This document shows, piece by piece, positions 7,945 through 17,392 of a stretch of 64,000 bases of DNA. This DNA comes from Streptomyces katrae. GTDB taxonomy: Bacteria; Actinomycetota; Actinomycetes; Streptomycetales; Streptomycetaceae. The notes under the pieces are model-generated. The model worked only from the letters and a program-made list of their open reading frames with translations. It had not been told where the DNA came from and did not search any database. The position numbers and the translations under genes are program-made. The stretch spans positions 72,435 to 136,434 of the forward strand of contig NZ_JNZY01000019.1 of the NCBI RefSeq assembly GCF_000717655.1, read 5' to 3'. Within the stretch, counting starts at the first letter, position 1. Every line of letters starts with the position of its first letter.

Positions 7945-9309
7945 GTGGCACCCCTACGGTCGTCCCGTGACGGCCCGGGACCGGCCGGACGGGCCGGCCG
8001 GGCCGTCGGGCGTGCCCTGCGGCGCCCTTTCACCGGTACGGCCCGCGGGATCCGGCGGGCCACGCACGCGCACGGGGCCGGCGAATCGGGCCTCGGCAAG
8101 CTGATCGAGCTGCACGCCATCAACGGCGCCGGCGATGTGATGATCACCGTGGCGCTGGCCTCGACGGTGTTCTTCTCGGTCCCCACGGACGAGGCACGCG
8201 GCCGCGTCGCCCTGTACCTGGCGATCACGATGGCCCCCTTCACCCTGCTGGCCCCGGTGATCGGCCCGGCGCTGGACCGGCTGCCGCACGGGCGGCGGGC
8301 CGCGATGGCCGTCGCGATGCTCGCGCGGGCGCTCCTCGCGGTGATGATGTCCGGCGCGGTGGCCACGGGCGGGCTGGAGCTCTATCCGGCGGCGCTGGGC
8401 GTGCTCGTCGCGTCCAAGGCGTACGGGGTGGTCCGCAGTGCGGTGGTGCCGCGGCTGCTCCCGCCGAACTTCTCACTCGTCAAGGCGAACTCCCGGGTCA
8501 CCCTGGCGGGCCTGCTGGCCACGGCGGCGGCGGCGCCGGTCGCGGCGGGGCTGCACACCATCGGGCCGCCGTGGCCGCTGTACGGGGCCTGCGCCATCTT
8601 CATCGGGGGCACGTTCGCGGCGTTCACGCTGCCGCACAAGGTGGACGAGGCGAAGGGCGAGCGGCGGGCCCGGCTGTCCACGCACGAGCCGCACTCGCGC
8701 AGACCGGGGCTGCGCACGGTCAGCCCGTCGGTGCTGTGCGGGCTGCTGGCGAACGCGGCGATGCGCGGACTGTCCGGGTTCCTGATCTTCTTCCTGGCGT
8801 TCCTGCTGCGGGAGCACCCCCTCGCCGGGCAGAGCGCGGCGGTGTCGCTGGGCATCGTGGGCGTCTCGGCGGGAGTCGGGAACGCGTGCGGGACGGCGGT
8901 GGGCGCCTGGCTGCGGGCCCGGGCGCCGGAGACGATCATCGCGGCGGTGCTGTCGGTGACCCTGGGGGTCGCGGTCCTGGCGGCGGTGTTCTTCAGCGGG
9001 CTGTTCATGGCGGTACTGGGGGCCACGGCCGGGTTCTGCCAGGCCCTGGCGAAGCTGTCGCTGGACGCGATGATCCAGCGGGACGTGCCGGAGGCGGTAC
9101 GGACGTCCGCGTTCGCCCGGTCGGAGACGCTGCTCCAGGTGGCGTGGGTGCTGGGCGGCGCGATCGGCATCGCGCTGCCGCTGAACGGGGTACTGGGGAT
9201 GGCCGTGGCCGCGGCGATCGTCGCCGCGGGCACCGCGATGGCCTTCCGCGGCCTCCTCGCCTCGCCCCGCCACCACCATCCGGGCTCCCCCCGCCCCCGA
9301 GTGGCGTAA
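7945..9309 (+). CDS. MFS transporter
   Basis: About 454 residues. The charged, Arg-rich N-terminal 50 residues are followed by some 12 hydrophobic helices with MFS loops such as GPALDRLPHGRRAAM between helices 2 and 3. GTG 7945 is preferred because CACTAT at 7932-7937 ends seven bases upstream, the leaderless spacing seen elsewhere in the window; ATG 7936 is the alternative. Substrate unknown. It is followed on the same strand by a lipoprotein and the menaquinone genes, but with a 111-base gap, so it is probably a separate unit. Confidence 0.85.
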   Translation: MAPLRSSRDGPGPAGRAGRAVGRALRRPFTGTARGIRRATHAHGAGESGLGKLIELHAINGAGDVMITVALASTVFFSVPTDEARGRVALYLAITMAPFTLLAPVIGPALDRLPHGRRAAMAVAMLARALLAVMMSGAVATGGLELYPAALGVLVASKAYGVVRSAVVPRLLPPNFSLVKANSRVTLAGLLATAAAAPVAAGLHTIGPPWPLYGACAIFIGGTFAAFTLPHKVDEAKGERRARLSTHEPHSRRPGLRTVSPSVLCGLLANAAMRGLSGFLIFFLAFLLREHPLAGQSAAVSLGIVGVSAGVGNACGTAVGAWLRARAPETIIAAVLSVTLGVAVLAAVFFSGLFMAVLGATAGFCQALAKLSLDAMIQRDVPEAVRTSAFARSETLLQVAWVLGGAIGIALPLNGVLGMAVAAAIVAAGTAMAFRGLLASPRHHHPGSPRPRVA

Positions 9310-9420
9310 GGCCGGGCCGGGCGCTGATCCGGCCCCGCCCGGAGGGCGCCACGCCGCGCCGCAGGCCACGCGGGACCCCCGTGCGGCGGCGGAGCTGGGT
9401 GGCCCGATAGCCTTCGGCTC

Positions 9421-9906
9421 ATGACCGCACCGCTTTTCTCGGGTAGGGGCCGCCGCAGCGTCGCGGCCCTCGGAGCCGTGTCCGCCGGCCTCCTCCTCCT
9501 CTCCGCCTGCGACAAGCCGACGCCGCTGGCGACCGTGACGGTCGGCACGTCGTCGGTGTCCACCGAGGCCGCCTGCTCCGACGACAAGGAGCTCTCCATG
9601 GACAAGGTCCAGGAGTGCCTCACCGACATGAAGGACGCCAAGACCATCGAGTACGGGCGCGGGGACACCCTGCGCCTCGGTGTCGAGCCGGAAGTCGTCG
9701 AGGACGGCAAGCGGTGGCAGGCGGTCCTGGACGGCCAGCCGATCACCGAGCCCTCCTCCAACACCTACCGCAGCTTCCCCGGCGCCGACATCTTCGCCAC
9801 CGGCGGCCAGGGCGAGGCCCCGTCCTCCAAGAAGCTGAACATCGTCCAGGTCGGCGAGGACGGCAAGCCGCTCGCCGTCTGGGCCTACAACGTCAAGCTC
9901 AAGTAG
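9421..9906 (+). CDS. Lipoprotein of unknown function (DUF2771-like)
   Basis: 161 residues. A signal peptide ends in the lipobox LLSAC, so Cys becomes the lipidated N-terminus outside the membrane. The mature part is acidic and carries two further Cys (about 52 and 67) that could pair. From memory it resembles the DUF2771 lipoproteins that sit next to futalosine hydrolase in streptomycetes. TAGCCT at 9408-9413 ends seven bases before the ATG (leaderless). It ends 13 bases before mqnB, so it may be cotranscribed with the menaquinone genes. Confidence 0.75.
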   Translation: MTAPLFSGRGRRSVAALGAVSAGLLLLSACDKPTPLATVTVGTSSVSTEAACSDDKELSMDKVQECLTDMKDAKTIEYGRGDTLRLGVEPEVVEDGKRWQAVLDGQPITEPSSNTYRSFPGADIFATGGQGEAPSSKKLNIVQVGEDGKPLAVWAYNVKLK

Positions 9907-9919
9907 CCCCGTACCGACG

Positions 9920-10645
9920 GTGCGCGCGCTCATCGTGACCGCGGTGGCGGCGGAGGCAGACTCCGTCGCCGCCGGTCTCACCCCTCATCCGGACCCGGTG
10001 ACACCGCAGCCGCGCGCCCTTCCCGGCGGATACCTGCTCTCCCGGCGGGATCTGCCCGGCCTCGCCGCCGACGTGCTCGTCGGCGGGGTGGGGCCGGCCG
10101 CCGCCGCGGCCGCCACGGCCACCGCGCTCGCGCTGGCCGACTACTCCCTCGTCGTCTCCGCCGGCGTCGGCGGCGGGTTCGCGCCCGCCGCCCCCGTCGG
10201 CTCCCTCGTGGTCGCCGACGCACTCGTCGCGGCCGACCTCGGGGCCGAGACCCCCGACGGCTTCCTCGACGTACAGGAGCTCGGCTTCGGGCACAGCGTG
10301 CACCTGCCGCCCGCCGAGCTCGCCGCCCGCGCCGCCGAGGCCACCGGGGCGCTGCTCGCGCCCGTGCTGACCGTGTCCACCGTCACCGGCACCGCCGGCC
10401 GCGCGACCCTGCTCGCCGCCCGGCATCCGCTCGCCGGGGCCGAGGCCATGGAGGGCTTCGGGGTCGCGGAGGCGGCCGCCGCGCACGGGCTGCCCGTGCT
10501 GGAGATCCGCGCCGTGTCCAACGCCGTCGGCCCCCGCGACCGCGACGCCTGGCGGATCGGGGACGCGCTGGCCGCGCTCACCGCCGGATTCCGCGCCCTG
10601 GGGCCCGTACTCGTCCATTGGGGAGAGCACCGACATGAGTCGTGA
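9920..10645 (+). CDS. mqnB: Futalosine hydrolase (menaquinone biosynthesis)
   Basis: 241 residues from GTG 9920. A nucleosidase-fold protein: Gly-rich SAGVGGGFAP, then GTAGRATLLAARHP and EAMEGFGVAEAAAAHGLP, the purine-nucleosidase signature in which the Glu contacts ribose, and EIRAVSNAVGPRDRDAW near the end. It removes hypoxanthine from futalosine to give dehypoxanthine futalosine in the alternative (mqn) menaquinone pathway. The next gene, mqnD, overlaps by 11 bases and acts two steps later, which supports the assignment over a generic nucleosidase. Confidence 0.92.
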   Translation: MRALIVTAVAAEADSVAAGLTPHPDPVTPQPRALPGGYLLSRRDLPGLAADVLVGGVGPAAAAAATATALALADYSLVVSAGVGGGFAPAAPVGSLVVADALVAADLGAETPDGFLDVQELGFGHSVHLPPAELAARAAEATGALLAPVLTVSTVTGTAGRATLLAARHPLAGAEAMEGFGVAEAAAAHGLPVLEIRAVSNAVGPRDRDAWRIGDALAALTAGFRALGPVLVHWGEHRHES

Positions 10646-11492
10646 GCCGGACCAGGCGGTCAAGATCGCCTATTCGCCCTGTCCGAACGACACCTTCGTC
10701 TTCGACGCCTGGGCCCACGGGCGCGTCCCGGGCGCGCCCGGCCTCGACGTCACCTTCGCCGACATCGACATCACCAACGGCATGGCCGAGCGCGGCGAGC
10801 TGGACGTGCTGAAGGTGTCGTACGCCGTGCTGCCGTGGGTGCTGGAGGAGTACGCGCTGCTGCCCTGCGGCGGGGCACTGGGACGCGGGTGCGGGCCACT
10901 CGTCCTGACGCGGGAGCCGGGCGTGGACCTGGCCGGGAAGACCGTCGCCGTGCCGAGCGAACGCTCCACCGCCTACCTGCTGTTCCGGCTGTGGGCGGCG
11001 GACGTGCTCCCGCAGGGCGTCGGCAAGGTCGTCGTCCTGCCGTTCCACGAGATCATGCCGGCCGTCCGCGACGGCCGGGTGGACGCCGGACTGGTCATCC
11101 ACGAGGCCCGGTTCACCTATCAGGACTACGGGCTGCACCGCCTCGCCGACATGGGCGAGCACTGGGAGTCCACGACCGGGCTGCCGATCCCGCTCGGCGC
11201 GATCATCGCCAAGCGCTCGCTGGGCGCCGAGACCCTGCACGCGCTGGCCGAGTCGGCCCGTACCTCGGTGCGGATGGCCTGGGACGACCCGGAGGCCTCG
11301 CGCCCGTACGTCCGCGCCCACGCGCAGGAGCTGGACCCGGCCGTCGCCGACCAGCACATCGGGCTGTACGTCAACGAGTTCACCGCCGACCTCGGCGATG
11401 CCGGGTACGCGGCGGTGCGCGGGCTGTTGACGCGGGCCGCGGCCGAGGGTCTGGTACCGGCCATCGCACCGGATGCGCTGGCCTTCCCCTGA
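10635..11492 (+). CDS. mqnD: 1,4-dihydroxy-6-naphthoate synthase (menaquinone biosynthesis)
   Basis: 285 residues, periplasmic-binding-protein fold without signal peptide. Diagnostic segments are AYSPCPNDTFVFDAWAHG at the N-terminus, DITNGMAERGELDVLKVSYA, and VPSERSTAYLLFRLW. MqnD converts cyclic dehypoxanthine futalosine to 1,4-dihydroxy-6-naphthoate in the cytoplasm. GGGGAGAG lies upstream within mqnB and the two genes overlap by 11 bases, so they are translationally coupled. A strong hairpin follows. Confidence 0.95.
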   Translation: MSREPDQAVKIAYSPCPNDTFVFDAWAHGRVPGAPGLDVTFADIDITNGMAERGELDVLKVSYAVLPWVLEEYALLPCGGALGRGCGPLVLTREPGVDLAGKTVAVPSERSTAYLLFRLWAADVLPQGVGKVVVLPFHEIMPAVRDGRVDAGLVIHEARFTYQDYGLHRLADMGEHWESTTGLPIPLGAIIAKRSLGAETLHALAESARTSVRMAWDDPEASRPYVRAHAQELDPAVADQHIGLYVNEFTADLGDAGYAAVRGLLTRAAAEGLVPAIAPDALAFP

Positions 11493-11514
11493 GGCCCTTT
11501 CAGGCGGGTACGAG

Positions 11515-11548
11515 GGTGCCCCGGCCCTCTTGAGAAGGCCGGGGCACC
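11515..11548. terminator. Bidirectional hairpin terminator
   Basis: A perfect 12-bp stem (GGTGCCCCGGCC and complement) with a 10-base loop lies between convergent mqnD and the cold-shock gene. Confidence 0.85.
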
Positions 11549-11563
11549 GTCGTGCGCACGGGC

Positions 11564-11947
11564 TCAGACGTCGAGCTGGTCGGCCACCGCGCGCAGCAGG
11601 CCGGCGATCTTCGTGCCGTGCACCTTGTCGGGGTAGCGGCCGCGCTCCAGCATCGGAGTGATGTTCTCCAGCAGGGTCGTGAGGTCCTGCACGATCGAGG
11701 CCAGCTCGTCGGGCTTGCGGCGCTGCGCGGCCGCGACGGAGGGCGCCGGGTCCAGCACCGTCACGGAAAGCGCCTGGTCACCGCGCTGTCCGGCGACGAC
11801 GCCGAACTCGACGCGCTGGCCGGGCTTGAGTGCGTCGACCCCGGCCGGGAGCACCGACGAGTGGACGAAGACGTCACCGCCGTCGTCGCGGGAGAGAAAG
11901 CCGAAGCCCTTCTCACTGTTGAACCACTTGACCTTGCCGGTAGGCAC
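11564..11947 (-). CDS. Cold-shock domain protein with C-terminal extension
   Basis: 127 residues from GTG 11947, chosen because AGAGGAC lies just upstream and the cold-shock domain begins PTGKVKWFNSEKGFGF. RNP1 (KGFGFLS) and RNP2 (DVFVHSS) are intact in the first 67 residues, so it should bind single-stranded RNA or DNA. The roughly 60-residue tail (RRKPDELASIVQDLTTLLENI) is predicted helical and is absent from the 67-residue CspA type encoded at 39191. This longer class is common in actinobacteria. Its tail function is unknown. Confidence 0.9.
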   Translation of the reverse strand: MPTGKVKWFNSEKGFGFLSRDDGGDVFVHSSVLPAGVDALKPGQRVEFGVVAGQRGDQALSVTVLDPAPSVAAAQRRKPDELASIVQDLTTLLENITPMLERGRYPDKVHGTKIAGLLRAVADQLDV

Positions 11948-12147
11948 GTCCGTCCTCTGTCCTTGTGCTCGTCGGGGTCCGGAACGCCGCACAGCGGCTC
12001 CGGACAACAGCGCAGCGGGTCATGGTGACCCGCCGTATCCAGGCTAGTGGGCGATCGACAGGTGACAAGACGTTCCCCGGTCCTTCGCCGGCTCTTCGCT
12101 GTCGGCTGTGCTGTCGGCTGCTTCGGCCAGGGAACTACCCTGGTGGA

Positions 12148-12399
12148 GTGACTGTTACTCCTCATTGCGACGAAGCGCGGCCCGGCGACGGCCTGGTGCG
12201 CGCCGGCGGCATCGTGTTCATCGTCGGCGCCGTGGCCACCCTCGTGACGATGGCCCCGCTGTTCCTGCACACGGACCCGTTCCCGTCGTACGCGTGGGCC
12301 GTGTGCATGCTGATGGGCGTCGGCTTCGCCATCTCGGCGGCGGGTGTGCTGCGCTCGGCGGCGGCCCAGCGCCGGGCCGCCCGCGCCTCCCAGGCCTAA
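12148..12399 (+). CDS. Small two-helix membrane protein
   Basis: 83 residues from GTG 12148. Two hydrophobic segments (about 20-40 and 50-70) flank a short polar loop, and the tail is Arg/Ala-rich. TACCCT at 12136-12141 ends six bases before the GTG, so the mRNA is probably leaderless. The GGTGGAG overlapping the start is too close to work as a normal ribosome binding site. Conserved-looking codon bias; function unknown. It is convergent with the HAD gene 25 bases on. Confidence 0.7.
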   Translation: MTVTPHCDEARPGDGLVRAGGIVFIVGAVATLVTMAPLFLHTDPFPSYAWAVCMLMGVGFAISAAGVLRSAAAQRRAARASQA

Positions 12400-12424
12400 G
12401 GGCTGTCCCCGACCCGGCCCCGGA

Positions 12425-13078
12425 TCAGACCTGCTGCGTGCGGACGAACTCCGCGAGCCACTGCGGCAGCGCCGTGAGGTCCGGCAGCACCACGTCCGCG
12501 CCCGCCTCGCGCAGTTCCGGCTCGGGGCACGGGCCGGTCGGGACCGCCACCGACAGCGCGCCGGCCGTACGGGCGCCGCGTACGTCGCCCACGTGGTCGC
12601 CGACGTAGACCTGCGCCCCGTACTCGCGCAGCGCACCCGCCTTGGCCTCGGCCCACAGCCAGCCGATGACCGCGTCCGGCTCGATGCCGAGGTGCGCGAG
12701 GTGGAGCCGGGCATTGGGCTCGTGCTTGGCCGTGACGACGATCGCGCGGCCGCCGAGCGCCTGGACGGCCTCGATCGCCTCGCGGGCGCCGGGCATCGCG
12801 GGCGTCGGCCCGATGGCGTATGTGGGATAGATCTCCCGGTACCGGTCGGCCATGGCGGGGATCTCCGCCTGCGGGAACCAGTACGCGAGCTCCTCGTCCA
12901 GCGGCGGACCGAGCCGCGTGACCGCCTCGTCCGCATCGATGAACGTGCCCGTCTCGGCGGAAAGCGCCTGGTAGGCGGCCTTGATTCCGGGGCGCGAATC
13001 GATGAGGGTCATGTCGAGGTCGAAGCCGACGGTCAGCTGGGCGGACGCGGCGGGCACGGTGGGGATCTCGGAGCTCAT
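12425..13078 (-). CDS. HAD-family hydrolase
   Basis: 217 residues. Motif I is FDLDMTLIDS (Asp20 and Asp22), motif II is the Thr in VVTAK, the cap spans about residues 33-100, and motif IV is VGDHVGDV. All the catalytic positions for a phosphatase or phosphoglycolate-phosphatase-like enzyme are present. On the minus strand CACAAT ends six bases before ATG 13078, the leaderless layout. Substrate unknown; the similarity is to Gph-type enzymes. Confidence 0.88.
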   Translation of the reverse strand: MSSEIPTVPAASAQLTVGFDLDMTLIDSRPGIKAAYQALSAETGTFIDADEAVTRLGPPLDEELAYWFPQAEIPAMADRYREIYPTYAIGPTPAMPGAREAIEAVQALGGRAIVVTAKHEPNARLHLAHLGIEPDAVIGWLWAEAKAGALREYGAQVYVGDHVGDVRGARTAGALSVAVPTGPCPEPELREAGADVVLPDLTALPQWLAEFVRTQQV

Positions 13079-13199
13079 ACGGCCATTGTGCCGAGCCGGG
13101 GCGGACGGCCGGGAACGTGGACTTGGCCTCGCCTTACCAGACAGTGAAATTTGGTGACATGTCAGCGCCCGTCCCCGTGGAGCCCGCCCGCGCAGCGTC

Positions 13200-14195
13200 T
13201 CAGCGGCGACGGCCGCGCCAGGCCAGGTACAGCGCGGAGGCGACGGCCGCGGCCCTGGCCAGCCAGGGCCACATGTCCTGGTACACCCCGCCGAGGCCCT
13301 CGTCCGTGAGCGGCGCCCCCCAGCGCCCCTCGAGCCGGCCCCACAGCCACACCACCGCGCCCGCGAACACGGCCCCCGGCAGCCCGAACACGACGACCTT
13401 GCGCTCCGTCGGCCCGAGCACCCGCGAGGCGTACGCCAGCAGCCAGCCGCCGATCAGCAGCAGCCAGGACCCCGTGACGGCGCCCGCCACGAGCACGACC
13501 GCGGCCAGCAGCAGGAAGGCGTGCGGCTTCGGGCGCGGGGCGGCGGCCGCCGCGGACGCCTTCTCCGGGGCCGCCGCGGCCGACTTGGCCTGCCGGCGCT
13601 GCTTCAGGAACCGTACGAGGCCCCGGACGCCGGACGTCCGTTCGGCGGCCGGCGCCCCGGCCGGACCCGCCGCGGGCTCCGGCTTCTCCTCTTCCGGCTT
13701 CCTGAACAGCTCCGGGATCTCCACCCCGCCCGCGAAGCCCTCCACCTGCGGCCCGGTGCCGTACGGCCCCGGGGCGACCCGCCACCAGTCGGGCTCCGCC
13801 CCGCCGTCGGAGCCGAGTTCGTCGAGCCCGGCCAGGTGCGGCGGCGCGGGCGCGCTCTGCGCCGGGCGCGGCGGCGGGACCGTCTTGCGGCGCAGCCGGC
13901 CGGGCCCCCGCTGGGTCGGCACCGCCGGTACGCGGTCGGGGGTGGCGGCGGGCGTCGCCGGGGCCGGGGACGCGCCCACGCCGTCGAGGACCTCCTCCGG
14001 CGTACCGATCCGCTCCAGGATGCGGCGTACGGCCGCCGGGGTCTCCGGCTCGTACTTGGCGCGCCGACGGTCGATCTCGTCCCGCAGCCCCGCCACCAGG
14101 CGCATCCGGTCCCCGGAGGACAGCTGCCGCCGCTGCGCCAAGTCCCCGACCCGGCTCAGATATTCGTAGACCAGATGGTCGCTCTCGATCCCCAC
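13200..14195 (-). CDS. HAAS-domain membrane protein
   Basis: 331 residues from GTG 14195, chosen because GGAGGAG lies seven bases upstream; the longer frame to 14429 overlaps the opposing gene. The N-terminal 65 residues (VYEYLSRVGDLA ... ILERIGTPEEVL) look like a HAAS helical sensor or adaptor domain. A long Pro/Ala/Gly linker (65-195) and a C-terminal block of three or four hydrophobic helices (from FLLLAAVVLVAGAVTG) follow. HAAS domains are usually linked to PadR-type regulators, but none is adjacent. Function inferred only as membrane-associated signalling. Confidence 0.7.
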   Translation of the reverse strand: MGIESDHLVYEYLSRVGDLAQRRQLSSGDRMRLVAGLRDEIDRRRAKYEPETPAAVRRILERIGTPEEVLDGVGASPAPATPAATPDRVPAVPTQRGPGRLRRKTVPPPRPAQSAPAPPHLAGLDELGSDGGAEPDWWRVAPGPYGTGPQVEGFAGGVEIPELFRKPEEEKPEPAAGPAGAPAAERTSGVRGLVRFLKQRRQAKSAAAAPEKASAAAAAPRPKPHAFLLLAAVVLVAGAVTGSWLLLIGGWLLAYASRVLGPTERKVVVFGLPGAVFAGAVVWLWGRLEGRWGAPLTDEGLGGVYQDMWPWLARAAAVASALYLAWRGRRR

Positions 14196-14314
14196 GCCCG
14201 GCTCCTCCCGTACCACCACTCGAAAAGGTAGCGCGTGCGCCCGTGGAGCGGCCGAGGGCGCAGCGGATACCGTTGGCCGGATGGGGACCGGCCGACGCGA
14301 CCATGGAGGCGACC

Positions 14315-16756
14315 GTGCCTGAGCCAAGCAGCGCTGCGGGAAGCGCCACTGCGAGCAGCGCACCGCGCTCCCTCGCGGAGGCGCTGCGCGCCCGCGACGA
14401 CGCATCCCTCGCCGCCCTGCTCCACGCACGCCCGGACCTGCTCGGCCCGGTGCCCGGCGACATGACCCAGCTGGCGACCCGGGCCGGCACCCGCGCCTCG
14501 GTGGTCCGCGCGCTGGACCGGCTCGACCGTTTCGCCCTGCAGACCGCGGAGGCCCTCGCGGTGGCCCCGGACCCGTGCCCGTACCCGGTGCTGGAGTCGC
14601 TGCTGGCCGGCGAACAGGGCTCCACGGGCGAGGACAACGGGGCCCGCGCCGAACTCCCGCGCGCCCTGGCCACCCTCCGCGACCAGGCGCTGGTCTGGGG
14701 CGACGACGAGCGGCTCCGGCTGGTCCGCACCGCCCGCGAACTGCTCGCGCCGTCCGCCGGCCGGCCCTCTCCCACCGGCCTCGGCCCGACCGTCGCCGAG
14801 GCCACCTCCGGGATGTCGCCGACCCGGGTCCAGGAGATCGTGGCCGCCGCCGGGCTGCCCGCCACGCACGACCCGGTGTCCGCCGTGACCGCGCTGACCG
14901 GCCTGTTCGCCGACCCGGAGCGGATGTCGGCGCTGCTGGACGAGGCCCCGGCGGAGGCCCACCAGGTGCTCGGCCGGCTCGTGTGGGGGCCGCCGTACGG
15001 GGAGGTCACGCCGAACCCGACCGCGCCCGTTCGCTGGCTGCGCGACCGCGGGCTGCTGCTGCCGGCGTCGGCGCGGACCGTCGTACTGCCCCGCGAGGTG
15101 GCGCTGCACCTGCGCGGCGGCCTCGCACACCGGGTGACGGAACCGGTGGCCCCGGCGGTGCCCGCGGACCGTCAGCACCGTCCACAGCTTGTGGACGCCA
15201 ATGCGGCCGGGCAGGCACTGGCGGCGCTGTCCACCGTCGAGGAACTGGTGAAGTCCTGGGAGCACACCGGGCCGCCGGTGCTGCGGGCCGGCGGGCTGTC
15301 CGTACGCGACCTGAAGCGGACCGCGGCCACCCTGGACGCCACCGAGGCGACGGCCGCGTTCTGGATCGAACTCGCCTACGCGGCCGGGCTGCTGGCCAGC
15401 GACGGGGAGGCGGACGAGCGGTACGCGCCCACCCCCGCGTTCGACGACTGGCTCGAACTCCCGCCCGCCGAGCGCTGGTCGGCCCTCGCCGTGGCCTGGC
15501 TGCCGGCCACCCGCACCGCAGGCCTGGTCGGCGATCAGGACTCCAAGGGCCGCACCCTGTCCGCGCTGGGTCCCGAACTCGACCGCTCCGCCGCCCCCGA
15601 GGTGCGCCGACGCGTCCTCGAGCTGCTCGCCGCCCTGCCCGAGGGGGGCTCCGCCGCCCCGGACGCCCTCCTCGCCCGGCTCGCCTGGGAGCGCCCCGTA
15701 CGCGGGACGAGCGCGCTGCGCGCCCGCCTCGCCCAGTGGACGCTGACCGAGGCCGAGGTGCTCGGCGTCACCGGCCGCGGCGCGCTCGCCGCCCACGGGC
15801 GCGCGCTCCTTGAGCACCGCGACCCGGCGCCGCTGCTGGCACCGCTGCTCCCGGAGCCCGTGGACCACGTACTGCTCCAGGCCGACCTGACGGCGGTGGC
15901 GCCCGGGCCGCTGCGCCGGGCCCTCGGGGATGTGCTGGCCGTGCTCGCGGACGTGGAGTCCAAGGGCGGGGCGACCGTCTACCGCTTCACGCCCGGCTCC
16001 GTACGCCGCGCCCTGGACTCCGGGCGGACGGCCTCCGACCTGCACGCCTTCCTCGCCGAGCACAGCATCACGCCGGTCCCGCAGCCGCTGGCGTACCTGA
16101 TCGACGACGTGGCCCGGCGGCACGGGCACCTGCGGGTCGGGGCGGCGTCCTCGTACGTGCGCTGCGACGACGACGGCATGCTGAACGAGATCCTGGCCGA
16201 CAAGCGGTCCGCCGGACTGGGGCTGCGGCGCCTCGCGCCGACCGTGCTGGCGGCGCAGGCCGAACCGGGAGCCCTGCTCGACGGGTTGCGGGCGATGGGC
16301 TACGCGCCGGCCGCGGAGTCCCGTACCGGCGACGTACTGGTCGCGCGGGCCGACGCCCACCGCACCCCGGCGCGTTCGGCGCCGGTCCCGGTGCCGGACG
16401 GTCCGCCGGTGCCGGACGCGACGCTGCTGGCGGCGGCCGTACGGGCCATCCGCGCGGGCGACCTGGCGGCGACGGCGGTGCGCAAGGAGCCGGCGACGGC
16501 ACCCGTGGTGGCGGGCGAACTCCCCCGCACGAGCGCGGCGGAGACCCTGGCCACGGTGCAGGCGGCCGCGCTGACCGGGTCGGCGGTGTGGATCGGGTAC
16601 GTGAACGCGGACGGCGCGGCGAGCCAGCGGGTCATCGACCCGGTCCGGGTCGAGGGCGGCTTCGTCACCGGGTACGACCACACGGCGGACGAGGTCAGGA
16701 CGTACGCACTGCACCGGATCACGGGGGTCGCGGAACTGGCGGAGGAGCACTTGTAA
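14315..16756 (+). CDS. Helicase-associated protein with C-terminal WYL-like domain
   Basis: 813 residues from GTG 14315, where GGAGG lies five bases upstream; in-frame GTG 14243 and ATG 14303 are alternatives. The protein resembles the actinobacterial helicase C-terminal/XPB-Ssl2 N-terminal-like family (Helicase_C_3). It has winged-helix-like repeats (SVVRALDRLDRFALQTAEAL) and an HVLLQADLTAVAPGPL segment, but no Walker A or B, so it is not an ATPase alone. The last 70 residues (VWIGYVNADGAASQRVIDPV ... EVRTYALHRITG) read as a WYL-type ligand or nucleic-acid binding fold. The XPB helicase at 20110 is a likely partner. Confidence 0.75.
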   Translation: MPEPSSAAGSATASSAPRSLAEALRARDDASLAALLHARPDLLGPVPGDMTQLATRAGTRASVVRALDRLDRFALQTAEALAVAPDPCPYPVLESLLAGEQGSTGEDNGARAELPRALATLRDQALVWGDDERLRLVRTARELLAPSAGRPSPTGLGPTVAEATSGMSPTRVQEIVAAAGLPATHDPVSAVTALTGLFADPERMSALLDEAPAEAHQVLGRLVWGPPYGEVTPNPTAPVRWLRDRGLLLPASARTVVLPREVALHLRGGLAHRVTEPVAPAVPADRQHRPQLVDANAAGQALAALSTVEELVKSWEHTGPPVLRAGGLSVRDLKRTAATLDATEATAAFWIELAYAAGLLASDGEADERYAPTPAFDDWLELPPAERWSALAVAWLPATRTAGLVGDQDSKGRTLSALGPELDRSAAPEVRRRVLELLAALPEGGSAAPDALLARLAWERPVRGTSALRARLAQWTLTEAEVLGVTGRGALAAHGRALLEHRDPAPLLAPLLPEPVDHVLLQADLTAVAPGPLRRALGDVLAVLADVESKGGATVYRFTPGSVRRALDSGRTASDLHAFLAEHSITPVPQPLAYLIDDVARRHGHLRVGAASSYVRCDDDGMLNEILADKRSAGLGLRRLAPTVLAAQAEPGALLDGLRAMGYAPAAESRTGDVLVARADAHRTPARSAPVPVPDGPPVPDATLLAAAVRAIRAGDLAATAVRKEPATAPVVAGELPRTSAAETLATVQAAALTGSAVWIGYVNADGAASQRVIDPVRVEGGFVTGYDHTADEVRTYALHRITGVAELAEEHL

Positions 16757-16798
16757 AACCGCTCGCGGCGCGGCGTCCCCACCGAGCACCCTGGCCGC

Positions 16799-17392
16799 AT
16801 GCAAGAAGCACGCAACCACCGGCAGATCAGGGCCGCCCACACCGACACCACGGTGACGGTCTACCAGGCGTACGCACCCGCTCTGGGGCTGCCCGCGGCC
16901 CGCGAAGGCCGGTTCCCGCCCGCCTGGAAGCGGGAGCGGATGACATGGATCAAGCCGTCGTTCCTGTGGATGATGTACCGCTGCGGCTGGGCCGCCAAGG
17001 CCGACCAGGAGACGGTGCTGGCCGTCGAGATCACCCGCGAGGGCTTCGACCACGCCCTGCGCCACGCCTGCCTGTCCCACTACGAACCCGGCACGCACAC
17101 CGACCGGGAGGCCTGGCAGCAGGCCCTGCGCGACTCCCCCGCCCGCGTCCAGTGGGACCCGGAGCGCGACCTGCACCTGAACCCGCTGGCCCACCGCTCG
17201 CTCCAGCTGGGCCTGTCCGGGCCGGCCTCGCGCGCGTACGCCGACGAATGGACGGTCTCGATCCGCGACGTGACCGCGCTGGCCCGCGAGATCCACGGCC
17301 TGGTCCGCTCCGGCGACGAGGCCGCGGCGCGGACGCTGCTGCCGCTGGAGACGCCGTATCCGGCGCCCCCGCTGGGGCACTTGGGCGCGTAG
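16799..17392 (+). CDS. DUF4291 family protein
   Basis: 197 residues. The segment RMTWIKPSFLWMMYRCGWAAK is the hallmark of DUF4291, followed by PARVQWDPERDLHL and LQLGL. Length agrees with the family. CACCCT at 16787-16792 ends six bases before ATG 16799, a leaderless layout. The family has no established function; its fold is thought to be related to ADP-ribosyltransferases, which is recall, not seen here. It follows the helicase-associated gene by 42 bases. Confidence 0.85.
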   Translation: MQEARNHRQIRAAHTDTTVTVYQAYAPALGLPAAREGRFPPAWKRERMTWIKPSFLWMMYRCGWAAKADQETVLAVEITREGFDHALRHACLSHYEPGTHTDREAWQQALRDSPARVQWDPERDLHLNPLAHRSLQLGLSGPASRAYADEWTVSIRDVTALAREIHGLVRSGDEAAARTLLPLETPYPAPPLGHLGA